64,000 nt of DNA from Halobaculum sp. MBLA0143 (GTDB lineage Archaea; Halobacteriota; Halobacteria; Halobacteriales; Haloferacaceae), in the NCBI RefSeq assembly GCF_041361465.1, contig NZ_JBGKAC010000001.1, forward strand, positions 248,001-312,000, read 5' to 3'. The position numbers were made by a program, and so were the translations under genes. Under the pieces are notes generated by a model, which was not told where the DNA came from, did not search any database, and saw only the letters and a list, made by a program, of their open reading frames with translations. This document shows, one piece after another, positions 26,668 to 34,440 of the stretch (the stretch's first letter is position 1; the number at the start of each line of letters is the position of its first letter).

Positions 26668-28628
26668 CCGGACTCCGCCCGGTGTTCGGAGATGATCTCG
26701 TCGACCATCTCCGCCGTACGGCGCCGTTCCCGTTCGCGGGCGCGGTCCTCCCAGTCGTCGATCACCTGCTCCACGTCGCTCTCGCGGGCGACGGCGAGGT
26801 CGTCCACCTCCTGCATCGCCACGTCGGCGGCCGGACCGACGGGCACGTCGTTGTCGAACAACACCTCGTCTGCGGCGTCGGAGGTGTTGCCCGACCGCAG
26901 GACGACTCGGGGGTCCGTGGCGACGAGCTGTTCTGCGGTCGCCCGACCCGCGCCGGAGGCGTCACGCAGGTACACCACGTCGCCGGACGCGAGCCCGTAC
27001 TGCTCGTCGGCTTCGCGGATGGCGTCTTTCGTGAACTGTTCGACCACCTTCACCGGGACGAGATTGCGTCCCTCCGCCACGTCGGTGAAGTCGTCGTGGT
27101 CCAGCTTCCACAGCGTCTTCAGCCGGGCGAGCTTGTCTTCCATCGCCGACAGTTCCTCTCTCGCCTCGTCGCGCTGGCGCTCCAGCCGGTCGTTCTCCCG
27201 GCGGAGCCGGGTCACCTCGCGGTCGCGGCGCGCCTCGCGGCGCTCCTCGCGGCGAGCGTCCGTCAGCTCCGACTCCAACTCCTCGATTCGCTCGTCCTTC
27301 TGTTCGAGCTGTTCTTTCAGGTCGTCCGTGTGGTCTTGGAGCCGTTCCACCTGGGTCTCCAACTCCCGGATGCGGCGCTCCTCTTCGGACAGCTCCGGCT
27401 CCTCGTGGCCGTCGTCGTCTTCGCTCGGCTCCTCGTCGCCGCCGAGGTCGCGCAGGACTGCCTCGACGGACTCCTCGCCGGAGACGACCCGAGCGATCAC
27501 CGTCTCGCGGTCGACCCCGGCGGGCACCTTCCGGGTGATGCGCTCGAACTGGTCTTCGTGGTCGTCCAAGGCGTACAGCGCCGCCGCGAGCGCGTCTCGT
27601 TCGTGGTCGTTTTCGTACGAGTACTCGCGGGTGCGGTGGAGCTTCTCGTCCACCGGGAGGTCCGTCGGCGGCGTCCAGCCGGCGGCGTCGAACGACCGCC
27701 GGAACTGTTCGACCGTCTCCGGAATCGGTGTCACGTCGGCGGCGACGATCACCGGCCGACCACGCTCCACGAGCCACTCGATCACGTCCGCGGTGTCGGC
27801 CGTCCGGGTGGAGTGGACGTCCAACACCTCGCCGTCCAAGTCCACGACCGCGACGGCGGTGGTCGTCCCGGGGTCGATCCCGACCAGGACGTGGTCGCGG
27901 CGCTTCACCAGCGGCTCGAACTCGATCCCGTCCGTCCGCTCGCGTTCGATCTCGATCCGGGTGTCGCCCACGCGCTCCCGAGAGACCGGGAGCTCGTGAG
28001 GCGGCGCCTCGACGATGAACACGGCGTTCTGGAAGCCGCCGTACTTCTCCGTCACGTCCCGCTCGTACGCCAGCCCGGCGTCGTCCAACATCGACTCCAC
28101 CTCCCGAGTGCGTTTCTTGACGTTGCCGTGGATGCGTCTGGTGTAGCGGTCCTGACTCCAGCCGCCGGAGCCGGTAGAGCGGCCCCGCGACACCTTCACC
28201 TCCGTCGTGTCGGCGAACGCCGACACCTCGTAGCCGACGTTGGCGGCCGCCAGCCGCGCGGCCGCCTCCGCTTCCTTCATCGGTTTCTTGCCGTACGGGA
28301 CGCTGTGGCGAGCCGCCACCCGGGACAACGGCTCCGGCCGCTCGGCCCCCGTCACCTGGACGAGCGAGGTCTCTCCCGGCAGGGACCGCAACAGCCGGAC
28401 GAGCGCGTCCTTGTCTGCGGCCAACTCGTACATGTTGTCCGTGCCGACCAGGGCCGGCTCCACCTCGTCGATCCGACGCCGGAGCTTCCGGTGGCTCACC
28501 ACGTCCCGGTGCAGCTCCTCGCCGTCGAACTCGACGAGTGCGTACGAGGGGCTGTCCCCCCGAACGTCCCCGCTCTGTACGTCGACACCGAACACGACCG
28601 AGTCGAGCGCACTCGTCCGGGCGTTCAC
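26664..28628 (-). CDS. DUF460 protein with RNase H-like nuclease fold and coiled coil
   Basis: This 654-residue protein has an N-terminal domain (about 10-200) and a RuvC/RNase H-like domain starting VGIDPGTTTAVAVVDLDG (about 250). A later YENDHERDALAAALYAL holds the second acidic site. An acidic linker, a long coiled coil (about 415-530) and a C-terminal domain (about 535-654) follow. The GIDPGTT pattern matches metal-dependent nuclease cores, so a nucleic-acid role is likely, but none is proven for DUF460. GTG 28628 is preceded by a T-rich box ~30 nt upstream. Confidence 0.85.
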   Translation of the reverse strand: MNARTSALDSVVFGVDVQSGDVRGDSPSYALVEFDGEELHRDVVSHRKLRRRIDEVEPALVGTDNMYELAADKDALVRLLRSLPGETSLVQVTGAERPEPLSRVAARHSVPYGKKPMKEAEAAARLAAANVGYEVSAFADTTEVKVSRGRSTGSGGWSQDRYTRRIHGNVKKRTREVESMLDDAGLAYERDVTEKYGGFQNAVFIVEAPPHELPVSRERVGDTRIEIERERTDGIEFEPLVKRRDHVLVGIDPGTTTAVAVVDLDGEVLDVHSTRTADTADVIEWLVERGRPVIVAADVTPIPETVEQFRRSFDAAGWTPPTDLPVDEKLHRTREYSYENDHERDALAAALYALDDHEDQFERITRKVPAGVDRETVIARVVSGEESVEAVLRDLGGDEEPSEDDDGHEEPELSEEERRIRELETQVERLQDHTDDLKEQLEQKDERIEELESELTDARREERREARRDREVTRLRRENDRLERQRDEAREELSAMEDKLARLKTLWKLDHDDFTDVAEGRNLVPVKVVEQFTKDAIREADEQYGLASGDVVYLRDASGAGRATAEQLVATDPRVVLRSGNTSDAADEVLFDNDVPVGPAADVAMQEVDDLAVARESDVEQVIDDWEDRARERERRRTAEMVDEIISEHRAESG

Positions 28629-28694
28629 GAGTACAGTGTACGGGGGTGAGTGACAAAAACTCCCCGGCGAGAGCGACCACGAGACACGCCCCGC

Positions 28695-30035
28695 TCAGCC
28701 CGGCCCGTGCCACACCCGTACGCCGTCGGCCGTCCCAGCGGCGACCGCGACCCCTTCGCCGGTCGACACGCCCGCGACGTTCGTCGTCAGCCGCCCCCCG
28801 AGCGGGAGCGACCAGACGGCACGCGTGCTGTCGTCACCGCTCCGACGGATGGCGTCGAGTCGTTCCCGACTCGTCCGTGGGAGGAGTAGTTCGACGGTCC
28901 CGTCGGCGTCGAGGTCTCCCGCGAGTGCGCCGTCGAGCACCCGCGAGTCGTAGGTGTGTGTCGAGTAGCCGGCGCGGCGCGCCGTGACCCGGAGTTCCCC
29001 GTCGTCGAACCGGTAGAACTCCACCGTCCGGTCGACGTGCGGCTTCCGGAGGACGGCCACCTCTCGGCCGGCACCGAAGTCGGCGACACAGAGGCGGTGT
29101 CGCCACCCGGAGCCGTACACCGGACCGGTCGCCCGCGGATCGCCGTCCGTGTCGTACAGCCGGAGCCGCGCCCCCTCCCGAGCGTCTGCGACAGTCGTCA
29201 GGAGTCCCGACACACCCCCGATCTCGACCGGAAGCGGCGCGAACCCCTCGAACACCGACCGCTCCAGGGAGTGATCGACGACGACCTGCTCGGCGGCGGT
29301 GTCGACGACGAGGAGTCGGGACGCCTCCACCGAGTCGCCGAGCGCGCCGTGTCGGTACCTGCCGGTCGCGCCGCCGTACACCGCGTACCGACCCCCGCCG
29401 ACCGGGACGGGTCTGGCGTCCGGCGGCGCGTCGATGTCGAACGACACTCTGCCGGCGTCGTGTCGGTGGACGAGTCTGCCGTCACCGGCGACGAAGAGCC
29501 ACCCACGCCGCGTCGGGACGGGGTGAGTGTGTGGCGCGAGCGCCGGGGGTGGAGTGACGACACCGACCGATCCGTCTCTCACGTCGGTGTCGGTCCGGGC
29601 CACCGCGTCCGCCTGGGCGTCCCGGTCACTCGCCCGCCACCCGACCGGCGGCGTGTGGACCCGTCCGTGCTCGGCCACCAGCCTCACCCCGTCGCCGACG
29701 TGGTGTGTCCGCGCCCGGCCGTTCTCGGCGACGACGGTCCAGACCGACGCCGTCGGGCTCCTGCCCACCGCCGGGTGGCCGACGAGCCAACGTGGTGTCC
29801 CCCGTGTCGGAATCTGTGTCTCCGCTCCCGTCGCGACGTCTCCGACACCGTCGAGCACGCGACTCCCACGGGCGTCGACACCCGCGAACGCGAACTGGAC
29901 GCCTGCGGGTGCCAACGGCCCGTCGACGGTCTCACTGGGACTGGAGCCGTCTGTCGATCCGTCGGGGGTGGTCACACAGCCGGCCAGCGAGACGGCGACC
30001 GTGGCGTCGAGCACCGCACGTCGTGAGCGTCGCAC
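28695..30035 (-). CDS. Tat-exported lipoprotein, beta-propeller-like
   Basis: This 446-residue protein starts MRRSRRAVLDATVAVSLAGC, a twin-arginine lipoprotein signal with lipid-accepting Cys20. The rest is beta-rich with repeated blades (for example RVLDGALAGDLDADGTVELLLPR, which resembles an FG-GAP/VCBS repeat that can bind calcium). Its place is the outer face of the membrane. Such propellers commonly mediate protein binding; no enzyme motif is seen. GTG 30035 sits directly before the Arg pair. Confidence 0.72.
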   Translation of the reverse strand: MRRSRRAVLDATVAVSLAGCVTTPDGSTDGSSPSETVDGPLAPAGVQFAFAGVDARGSRVLDGVGDVATGAETQIPTRGTPRWLVGHPAVGRSPTASVWTVVAENGRARTHHVGDGVRLVAEHGRVHTPPVGWRASDRDAQADAVARTDTDVRDGSVGVVTPPPALAPHTHPVPTRRGWLFVAGDGRLVHRHDAGRVSFDIDAPPDARPVPVGGGRYAVYGGATGRYRHGALGDSVEASRLLVVDTAAEQVVVDHSLERSVFEGFAPLPVEIGGVSGLLTTVADAREGARLRLYDTDGDPRATGPVYGSGWRHRLCVADFGAGREVAVLRKPHVDRTVEFYRFDDGELRVTARRAGYSTHTYDSRVLDGALAGDLDADGTVELLLPRTSRERLDAIRRSGDDSTRAVWSLPLGGRLTTNVAGVSTGEGVAVAAGTADGVRVWHGPG

Positions 30036-30098
30036 ACCGCTCGTGTTCCCCCGACGACGGGAAGAGTGTCCGGCTCTGTCCGCCGATTCGCCGTCGGC

Positions 30099-30746
30099 TC
30101 AGAGGTGGCTGGTGTCTCCGGAGGAGTCGAGTCGCCACCCACCGTCAGTGCCGTCGCCCCCTCCACGGTCGTCGGTAGCGTCGCGCTCGACGCGGGTGAG
30201 TCCGCACAACGGGGCCTCGACACCCGCAGTCGATCCGACGAGTCCGTCAACGACGCCACCGATCGTCAGGCCGTGACCCACCAACAGGACGGGGCCCGCC
30301 TCCCGCGCGACGATCCGGCGCGTGGTCTCGCCCACGCGAGCGGACGCCTCGGCGTGGCTCTCCGGAAACGACGGCGTGACGAGCGGCTCGTGGTCGAGTT
30401 GGAGGGTGTCGAACCGCGCGGCCAGCTCCTCACGAGGGAGTGTCTCCGGTTCGGCGTCGAACCAGTCCGCGTTGCGGTGTTCACCCAGCCCAGGTTCGAG
30501 CCGGAACGTCGCGTCGATCTCCCGGCAGATCTCCGCCGCGGTCTCGACCGTCCGGGTGAACGGAGAGGCGTACACCGCGTCGAAGCCGACCGACGACTCC
30601 GCGAACCGCCGACCGACCCGCCACGCGGCCCACCGTCCCAACTCCGTCAACGGCGGGTCGTGGACTCGCTCCGCCACCGCCTCCCAGTCGTCGGTGACGC
30701 TGTCTCTCCGCTCTCCGTGCCGGACGGCCCAGACGGTGTCGGTCAC
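30099..30746 (-). CDS. Histidine phosphatase (phosphoglycerate mutase-like) family protein
   Basis: This 215-residue cytoplasmic protein has the phosphohistidine motif RHGE (9-12), the distal LVGHGLTIGG (second catalytic His, about 157) and YASPFTRTVETA, all in correct order. The family covers mutases and phosphatases; the substrate cannot be inferred. The C-terminus carries a Gly/Asp-rich extension (DDRGGGDGTDGGW). It lies 63 nt upstream of the propeller lipoprotein on the same strand. Confidence 0.88.
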   Translation of the reverse strand: MTDTVWAVRHGERRDSVTDDWEAVAERVHDPPLTELGRWAAWRVGRRFAESSVGFDAVYASPFTRTVETAAEICREIDATFRLEPGLGEHRNADWFDAEPETLPREELAARFDTLQLDHEPLVTPSFPESHAEASARVGETTRRIVAREAGPVLLVGHGLTIGGVVDGLVGSTAGVEAPLCGLTRVERDATDDRGGGDGTDGGWRLDSSGDTSHL

Positions 30747-30792
30747 GCGTACGTACTCCGGGAGCGCGCGGCCGAAGACGTTGGTGGCCGTC

Positions 30793-31248
30793 TCACGCGT
30801 CCTTCCGACTGGCCGACTGCGAGAGCCGGACCACTCTGTCGACGTTCTCGGTCAGATCGAGTGTCTCCGGCCGGCGAACGACGAGCCAAGCGTGGACGAC
30901 GACGGACGAGGCGATAGCCAACTGCGCGACGACGAGAAGCGACTCCTCGGCACCACCCAACGACCCAGACGAGCCGAGTTCCCCGAGTGCCGTGGCGACG
31001 ACACCACCGGTCAGCAGGCACATACCGACGGCGTACCACCCGCGCCACGACAGTTCGAACGACCCGACCGCGACCGACTCCACGGAGCCCGCGACGACGA
31101 CCGCACCGGCGGCCACGAGGAGCCCGATGACCAGCGGGTCGCCGAACCGTAGGACCTCGAACGGGAGCGTGGAGGCGACTGTACCCACCGCCTGGAGCCC
31201 CCCGGCGTACCGGAGTGTCGACTGATTCACAACAGGTTGTGACACCAC
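30793..31248 (-). CDS. Four-helix membrane protein of unknown function
   Basis: This 151-residue protein has four hydrophobic segments (about 12-30, 38-57, 68-86 and 100-122) and a polar C-terminal tail (RRPETLDLTENVDRVVRLSQSASRKDA). No motif identifies it. It lies 46 nt upstream of the histidine phosphatase on the same strand and may be co-transcribed. GTG 31248 is followed by a second in-frame start choice close by, so the exact N-terminus is uncertain. Confidence 0.6.
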   Translation of the reverse strand: MVSQPVVNQSTLRYAGGLQAVGTVASTLPFEVLRFGDPLVIGLLVAAGAVVVAGSVESVAVGSFELSWRGWYAVGMCLLTGGVVATALGELGSSGSLGGAEESLLVVAQLAIASSVVVHAWLVVRRPETLDLTENVDRVVRLSQSASRKDA

Positions 31249-31354
31249 GGCCTCCTAACGTTGTCCCCGGCTCTCGACGGGCGCGACAGCCGCGGCCACG
31301 CCAGAGTCAGCCGTGACCACAGTAGATTTAAGCTGGCCCGTGGTACTCGGCGAC

Positions 31355-31564
31355 GTGAGAGACACCACCCTCGCGGCCAAACAGAGCCTCGCGTTGCTCC
31401 TGACGCTCCCGGTCGCCACCGCCGGTGTCGGAACGCTCACGCGATCCGATCCTGTCGCCGGCGCGTGGTCCGGGCTGGCGCTGGCGGTCTCGACTGCGCT
31501 GATCGGATCGTGGGCCGGGCTGTTCGGCGATCCCGACCGGACGGGTGCGTGGCTGGGGCTGTAG
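31355..31564 (+). CDS. Small two-helix membrane protein (first gene of duplicated locus)
   Basis: This 69-residue protein starts MRDTTLAAKQSLALLLTLPVA with two hydrophobic segments (about 9-27 and 36-54), then FGDPDRTGAWLGL. GTG 31355 is chosen because a GATTTAA box (about 31325-31331) lies ~27 nt upstream; GTG 31340 is the alternative. A decayed copy of this gene lies at 32462. That shows it belongs to the tandemly duplicated block with the two membrane-protein pairs. The function is unknown. Confidence 0.6.
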   Translation: MRDTTLAAKQSLALLLTLPVATAGVGTLTRSDPVAGAWSGLALAVSTALIGSWAGLFGDPDRTGAWLGL

Positions 31565-31655
31565 CTGGGTCGGAGCTCCGTTCACGACTGCTAATGTACG
31601 ACTCTCTGTACGTCGTTGTGGTCCCGTTCCAGCACGGACCCGCGTGGAGGACAGT

Positions 31656-31970
31656 GTGAGTTCCCCAGAGCGGCGACGAATCAAGCAGTTCGCAGTCGTC
31701 TCGCTGATCGTGGGGCTGTTCTCGCTGCGGGCGGCGTTACTGGGCCCGCCGTACGCGGTGTTTTCGATACGGTACTGTACGGAGACGACTGGCTCGCTGA
31801 CCGTCGTCTGGACCGCCGACCTCACGTTCGACTACGCCGGCGGCTGTGGAGCGTTGTTCGCCCGCCACCTCTACGCGGTGAAGTACGTCACGACCACCTG
31901 CGGCGCGATTATGACCCTGTACGGCGCTGTGATGCTGTTCAGACACGGACTCCCAGGGATGAATCGATGA
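31656..31970 (+). CDS. Small membrane protein A1 (paired-loop family)
   Basis: This 104-residue protein has an N-terminal helix (KQFAVVSLIVGLFSLRAAL), an external loop of ~45 residues and a C-terminal helix (CGAIMTLYGAVMLF) ending RHGLPGMNR. The loop has two cysteines flanking VVWTADLTFDY, which could form a disulfide outside the cell. GGAGG at 31647 places the ribosome for GTG 31656. The stop overlaps the ATG of B1 (ATGA). It is paralogous to A2, B1 and B2. I know no named family for it; topology and disulfide are inferred. Confidence 0.7.
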   Translation: MSSPERRRIKQFAVVSLIVGLFSLRAALLGPPYAVFSIRYCTETTGSLTVVWTADLTFDYAGGCGALFARHLYAVKYVTTTCGAIMTLYGAVMLFRHGLPGMNR

Positions 31971-32266
31971 CCGTTCCAGAGTGGCGACGGAAGTTGGCGA
32001 TTGTCGCTCTCACGACGGGTCTGCTCAGCCTGCGAGCGGCGCTGACACACCCTCCGGGGCCGGTACTCCAGGCGGGCTGTCAGGGGTGGCACTACAATCC
32101 AGTCACGTGGCGAGCCGATCTCACACTCGACTTCTACGATCAGGAGTGTTACGGCTATGCCGACGGCGCACTTGTCGTCTTCTCGCTCGTCACCGCCTGC
32201 GGCGTCGTTCTGACGGCGTACGGCGCAGTCACCCTGTTCCGCCACGGCCTCGACGGCAGTCAGTGA
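31967..32266 (+). CDS. Small membrane protein B1 (paired-loop family)
   Basis: This 99-residue protein is built like A1: helix KLAIVALTTGLLSLRAAL, loop with CQGWHYNPVTWRADLTLDFYDQEC, and helix CGVVLTAYGAVTLFRHGLDGSQ. The two loop cysteines bracket the motif TW..xLTLDFY shared by all four paralogues. It is translationally coupled to A1. The last ~70 nt differ from B2 at only one position, while the loops differ widely. Function unknown; it could be a receptor, inhibitor or immunity factor. Confidence 0.7.
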   Translation: MTVPEWRRKLAIVALTTGLLSLRAALTHPPGPVLQAGCQGWHYNPVTWRADLTLDFYDQECYGYADGALVVFSLVTACGVVLTAYGAVTLFRHGLDGSQ

Positions 32267-32270
32267 CTCC

Positions 32271-32332
32271 CTTCAGTCCCCGCCCGCTTCAGTCCCCGCC
32301 CGCTTCAGTCCCCGCCCGCTTCAGTCCCCACC
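32271..32332. repeat. 16-bp tandem repeat, copy 1
   Basis: CTTCAGTCCCCGCCCG is repeated three times exactly from 32271, then once partially with an altered end. A related array of two full units and a partial lies at 34395-34440. In the second array the last TCA is the stop codon of the MATE gene on the minus strand; here it belongs to the MATE relic. Confidence 0.8.
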
Positions 32333-32398
32333 GGCCCCACTCCCACGCTCGTCCATCATGTCGGCGGCGCGGTCGGCCCAGTTCGTGTACCGGAAGCC
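32321..32398 (-). pseudogene. Relic of MATE transporter 3' end
   Basis: About 78 nt match the 3' end of the MATE gene (34429-34506) with about one mismatch, including the stop codon and the coding segment for NWADRAADMMDERG. Homology stops abruptly near 32398, where unrelated DNA begins. This marks the right edge of the first copy of the tandem duplication. Confidence 0.8.
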
Positions 32399-32461
32399 CG
32401 AACCACCACCTCGGAGTCAGCTCTTGACCACAGTACATCTGGAGTCGCGGTAGTCGGCGAC

Positions 32462-32548
32462 GTGAGAGACACAGCCCTCGCTGCCAAACACATCGTTGTG
32501 TTGCTCCTGACACCCCCGACCGGGTGGGTGCGTGGCTGGGGGGGCCGT
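32462..32548 (+). pseudogene. Decayed copy of small two-helix membrane gene
   Basis: The segment 32424-32548 aligns with 31312-31566: shared TGACCACAGTA, GGCGACGTGAGAGACAC, GCCAAACA, TTGCTCCTGAC and, after a deletion of roughly 115-120 nt, GGTGCGTGGCTGGGG. The deletion removes both membrane helices. A 44-codon frame remains open by chance to 32596. It marks the left edge of the second copy of the duplicated block. Confidence 0.75.
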
Positions 32549-32591
32549 AGTCCGCCAGAGGCGCTGTCGTGGTTGCGTCGGGCCTGTAACG

Positions 32592-33794
32592 ATGTCTAGA
32601 CAAACAGCTAACAGCAGCGAAACAGAAACTTATACAAACTCGGATTCAATACACGGAGATATAACACGCTCGACCCGGCGGTCTGCACTCAAGAGTCTCG
32701 GCATCGGTGTTCTCGGCGTCGGAACTGTCCCAGTGGCTTCGGCCGACAAGAAGGTGACAGTGGTCACTGGGCGGTCGGGGTCTGAGCCGGTTGCGAGGGA
32801 GACGGTCCCGCGGCGGTGGTACGAACACGCGAAGGCGGCCCGCCGTGTCAAGTCAAACCTGAGCCGACGGTACGCAGCGAACGACGCGGTGGTGGACGTG
32901 GCAATCGGGCGCGGTGACTCGAAGATCGGACGCCTCTGGAAGAACACGGTCGAGGTCGACGTGCAGCGAGGCGCTGCCAGCAGTCTCAGTCTGCCGGACT
33001 CCGCTGAGGGAGTCGCTGTCAACACGAACGCCGTCGACCGGACGGACAACGAGATCGAACTCCAGTTCTGTAACAACATGGGGGACTACGACGGAATCGT
33101 GGGTGGTGTCGAGACCCGCGCGATTCAGGACGGCGACAACACCCTCGATTCGACTGCCACGATGTGTTGTCCGGTCACGAAGGGCTCGACACAGTACGCC
33201 CTGGTTGCGAATCACATGTTCCTGCCGGACAAATCACAGTGTGACGGGAACTGGGACAAGCGACTGTACCAAGACGACGCTAACGACTACATCGGTCAGG
33301 TCGAACGGTACAACGAAGAGTTAGACTACGCCCTGGTGAAGCCGTACGACCCGACCATGACAATTCAGAACCGTGTCGTCGGTGAGTCGTGGGCAGACGG
33401 CAGTATCGTCGGCCACGCCACCCTGGATGGACTCCAGATTTATATGTCAGGAGAGACGCCAGTGCGCAAGATGGGCGTATCTACGGGCAGGAACAGCGGA
33501 CGGATTAAGCGTCTTAATGCAGACTTCACATCTGGCTGCCCGTCAATAAATGGCGAGGGTATAAGAACTGGGGCGGAAGGTGCTAAAGGGGACTCTGGCG
33601 GACCACACTACGTTACAACGGAGATGGATGGTGTACTCATTACTGGAATGCACGTAGGTGCAAAAGGAGATAAAACTGGAGAGAAATCTTGTACAAATGA
33701 TGGGGTCTCGGGGAATGAGAGTCCTATACGGCCGGTGAGTATATCTACACCAGCGTACAAGATGTCTAATATAGACAATTTAAAATTTGGATAG
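32592..33794 (+). CDS. Tat-exported trypsin-like serine protease
   Basis: This 400-residue protein has a long polar N-terminus, then a twin-arginine signal (TRRSALKSLGIGVLGVGTVPVASA, about residues 36-60). A chymotrypsin-fold domain occupies about 150-400. The likely triad is H208 (ALVANHMF), D245 (LDYALVKP) and S335 in GDSGGP. About eight cysteines in the mature part suggest disulfides, fitting export. The last ~370 nt are AT-rich compared with the first part and neighbours. It lies between the two A/B membrane-protein pairs and ends 12 nt before A2, so it is likely co-transcribed with A2-B2. The target is unknown. Triad assignments rest on motif spacing. Confidence 0.85.
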   Translation: MSRQTANSSETETYTNSDSIHGDITRSTRRSALKSLGIGVLGVGTVPVASADKKVTVVTGRSGSEPVARETVPRRWYEHAKAARRVKSNLSRRYAANDAVVDVAIGRGDSKIGRLWKNTVEVDVQRGAASSLSLPDSAEGVAVNTNAVDRTDNEIELQFCNNMGDYDGIVGGVETRAIQDGDNTLDSTATMCCPVTKGSTQYALVANHMFLPDKSQCDGNWDKRLYQDDANDYIGQVERYNEELDYALVKPYDPTMTIQNRVVGESWADGSIVGHATLDGLQIYMSGETPVRKMGVSTGRNSGRIKRLNADFTSGCPSINGEGIRTGAEGAKGDSGGPHYVTTEMDGVLITGMHVGAKGDKTGEKSCTNDGVSGNESPIRPVSISTPAYKMSNIDNLKFG

Positions 33795-33806
33795 GTGGCA
33801 GTCCAC

Positions 33807-34100
33807 ATGAGTAGGCGCATCAAACAGTTTGCAGTCGTCTCGCTGATCGTCGGCGTGTTCGCGCTCCGGGCGGCACTTTCGAATCCTCCAGCAGGCGTGC
33901 TACACGGTGGCTGTCTGTCTGAGAGTGAGCCAGTCACTTGGACCCGTGGCCTAACACTGGACTTTTATCAGCAGTGTAGCATGACCTACGCCGAGCATGC
34001 AGTTGTAATATATCAGACTATGGTAGTCTGCGGCGCGATCATGACGCTGTACGGCGCGGTGATCTTGTTCAGACACGGACTCCCGGGGATGAACCGATGA
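33807..34100 (+). CDS. Small membrane protein A2 (paired-loop family)
   Basis: This 97-residue paralogue of A1 has helix KQFAVVSLIVGVFALRAAL, an external loop with C...PVTWTRGLTLDFYQQC, and helix CGAIMTLYGAVILFRHGLPGMNR. AGGTGG at 33793-33798 is the ribosome site for ATG 33807 and overlaps the protease stop. The gene ends in ATGA, overlapping B2. Both helices are almost identical to A1; the loop is not. Function unknown. Confidence 0.7.
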   Translation: MSRRIKQFAVVSLIVGVFALRAALSNPPAGVLHGGCLSESEPVTWTRGLTLDFYQQCSMTYAEHAVVIYQTMVVCGAIMTLYGAVILFRHGLPGMNR

Positions 34101-34390
34101 CCATTCCGGAGTGGCAACGGAAATTAGCTGTTACCGCTCTCCTGACGGGTCTGTTCAGCCTGCGAGCGGCCCTCACGAACCCCCCTATTTACAACGAGGT
34201 CTGCCAGGGATGGGGCTACAACCGAGTCACGTGGCGGCGAGATCTCACACTCGATTTTTATATGCAAGGTTGTCAAAGGCCGGTTGTCGGCTCACTTGCG
34301 ATCTTCTTGGGTGTCACCGCCTGCGGCGTCGTTCTGACGGCGTACGGCGCAGTCACCCTGTTCCGCCACGGTCTCGACGGCAGTCAGTGA
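34097..34390 (+). CDS. Small membrane protein B2 (paired-loop family)
   Basis: This 97-residue paralogue of B1 has helix KLAVTALLTGLFSLRAAL, loop CQGWGYNRVTWRRDLTLDFYMQGC, and C-terminal helix CGVVLTAYGAVTLFRHGLDGSQ. The loop keeps the two cysteines and TW..xLTLDFY, but the residues before and after them differ completely from B1. It is translationally coupled to A2 and convergent with the MATE gene 38 nt away. Confidence 0.7.
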   Translation: MTIPEWQRKLAVTALLTGLFSLRAALTNPPIYNEVCQGWGYNRVTWRRDLTLDFYMQGCQRPVVGSLAIFLGVTACGVVLTAYGAVTLFRHGLDGSQ

Positions 34391-34394
34391 CTCG

Positions 34395-34440
34395 TTTCAG
34401 TCCCCGCCCGCTTCAGTCTCCGCCCGCTTCAGTCCCCACC
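34395..34440. repeat. 16-bp tandem repeat, copy 2
   Basis: Two full units of TTCAGTCCCCGCCCGC type (one base changed in each) plus a partial unit lie between B2 and the MATE stop codon. The array at 32271 has one unit more. The unit-number difference is the expected slippage product after duplication. Confidence 0.75.

Noticed and set aside
32462-32596. A 44-codon frame as a functional gene upstream of the protease
   Set aside because: Its start matches the small membrane gene at 31355, but the part coding for the membrane helices is deleted. What remains is open by chance.
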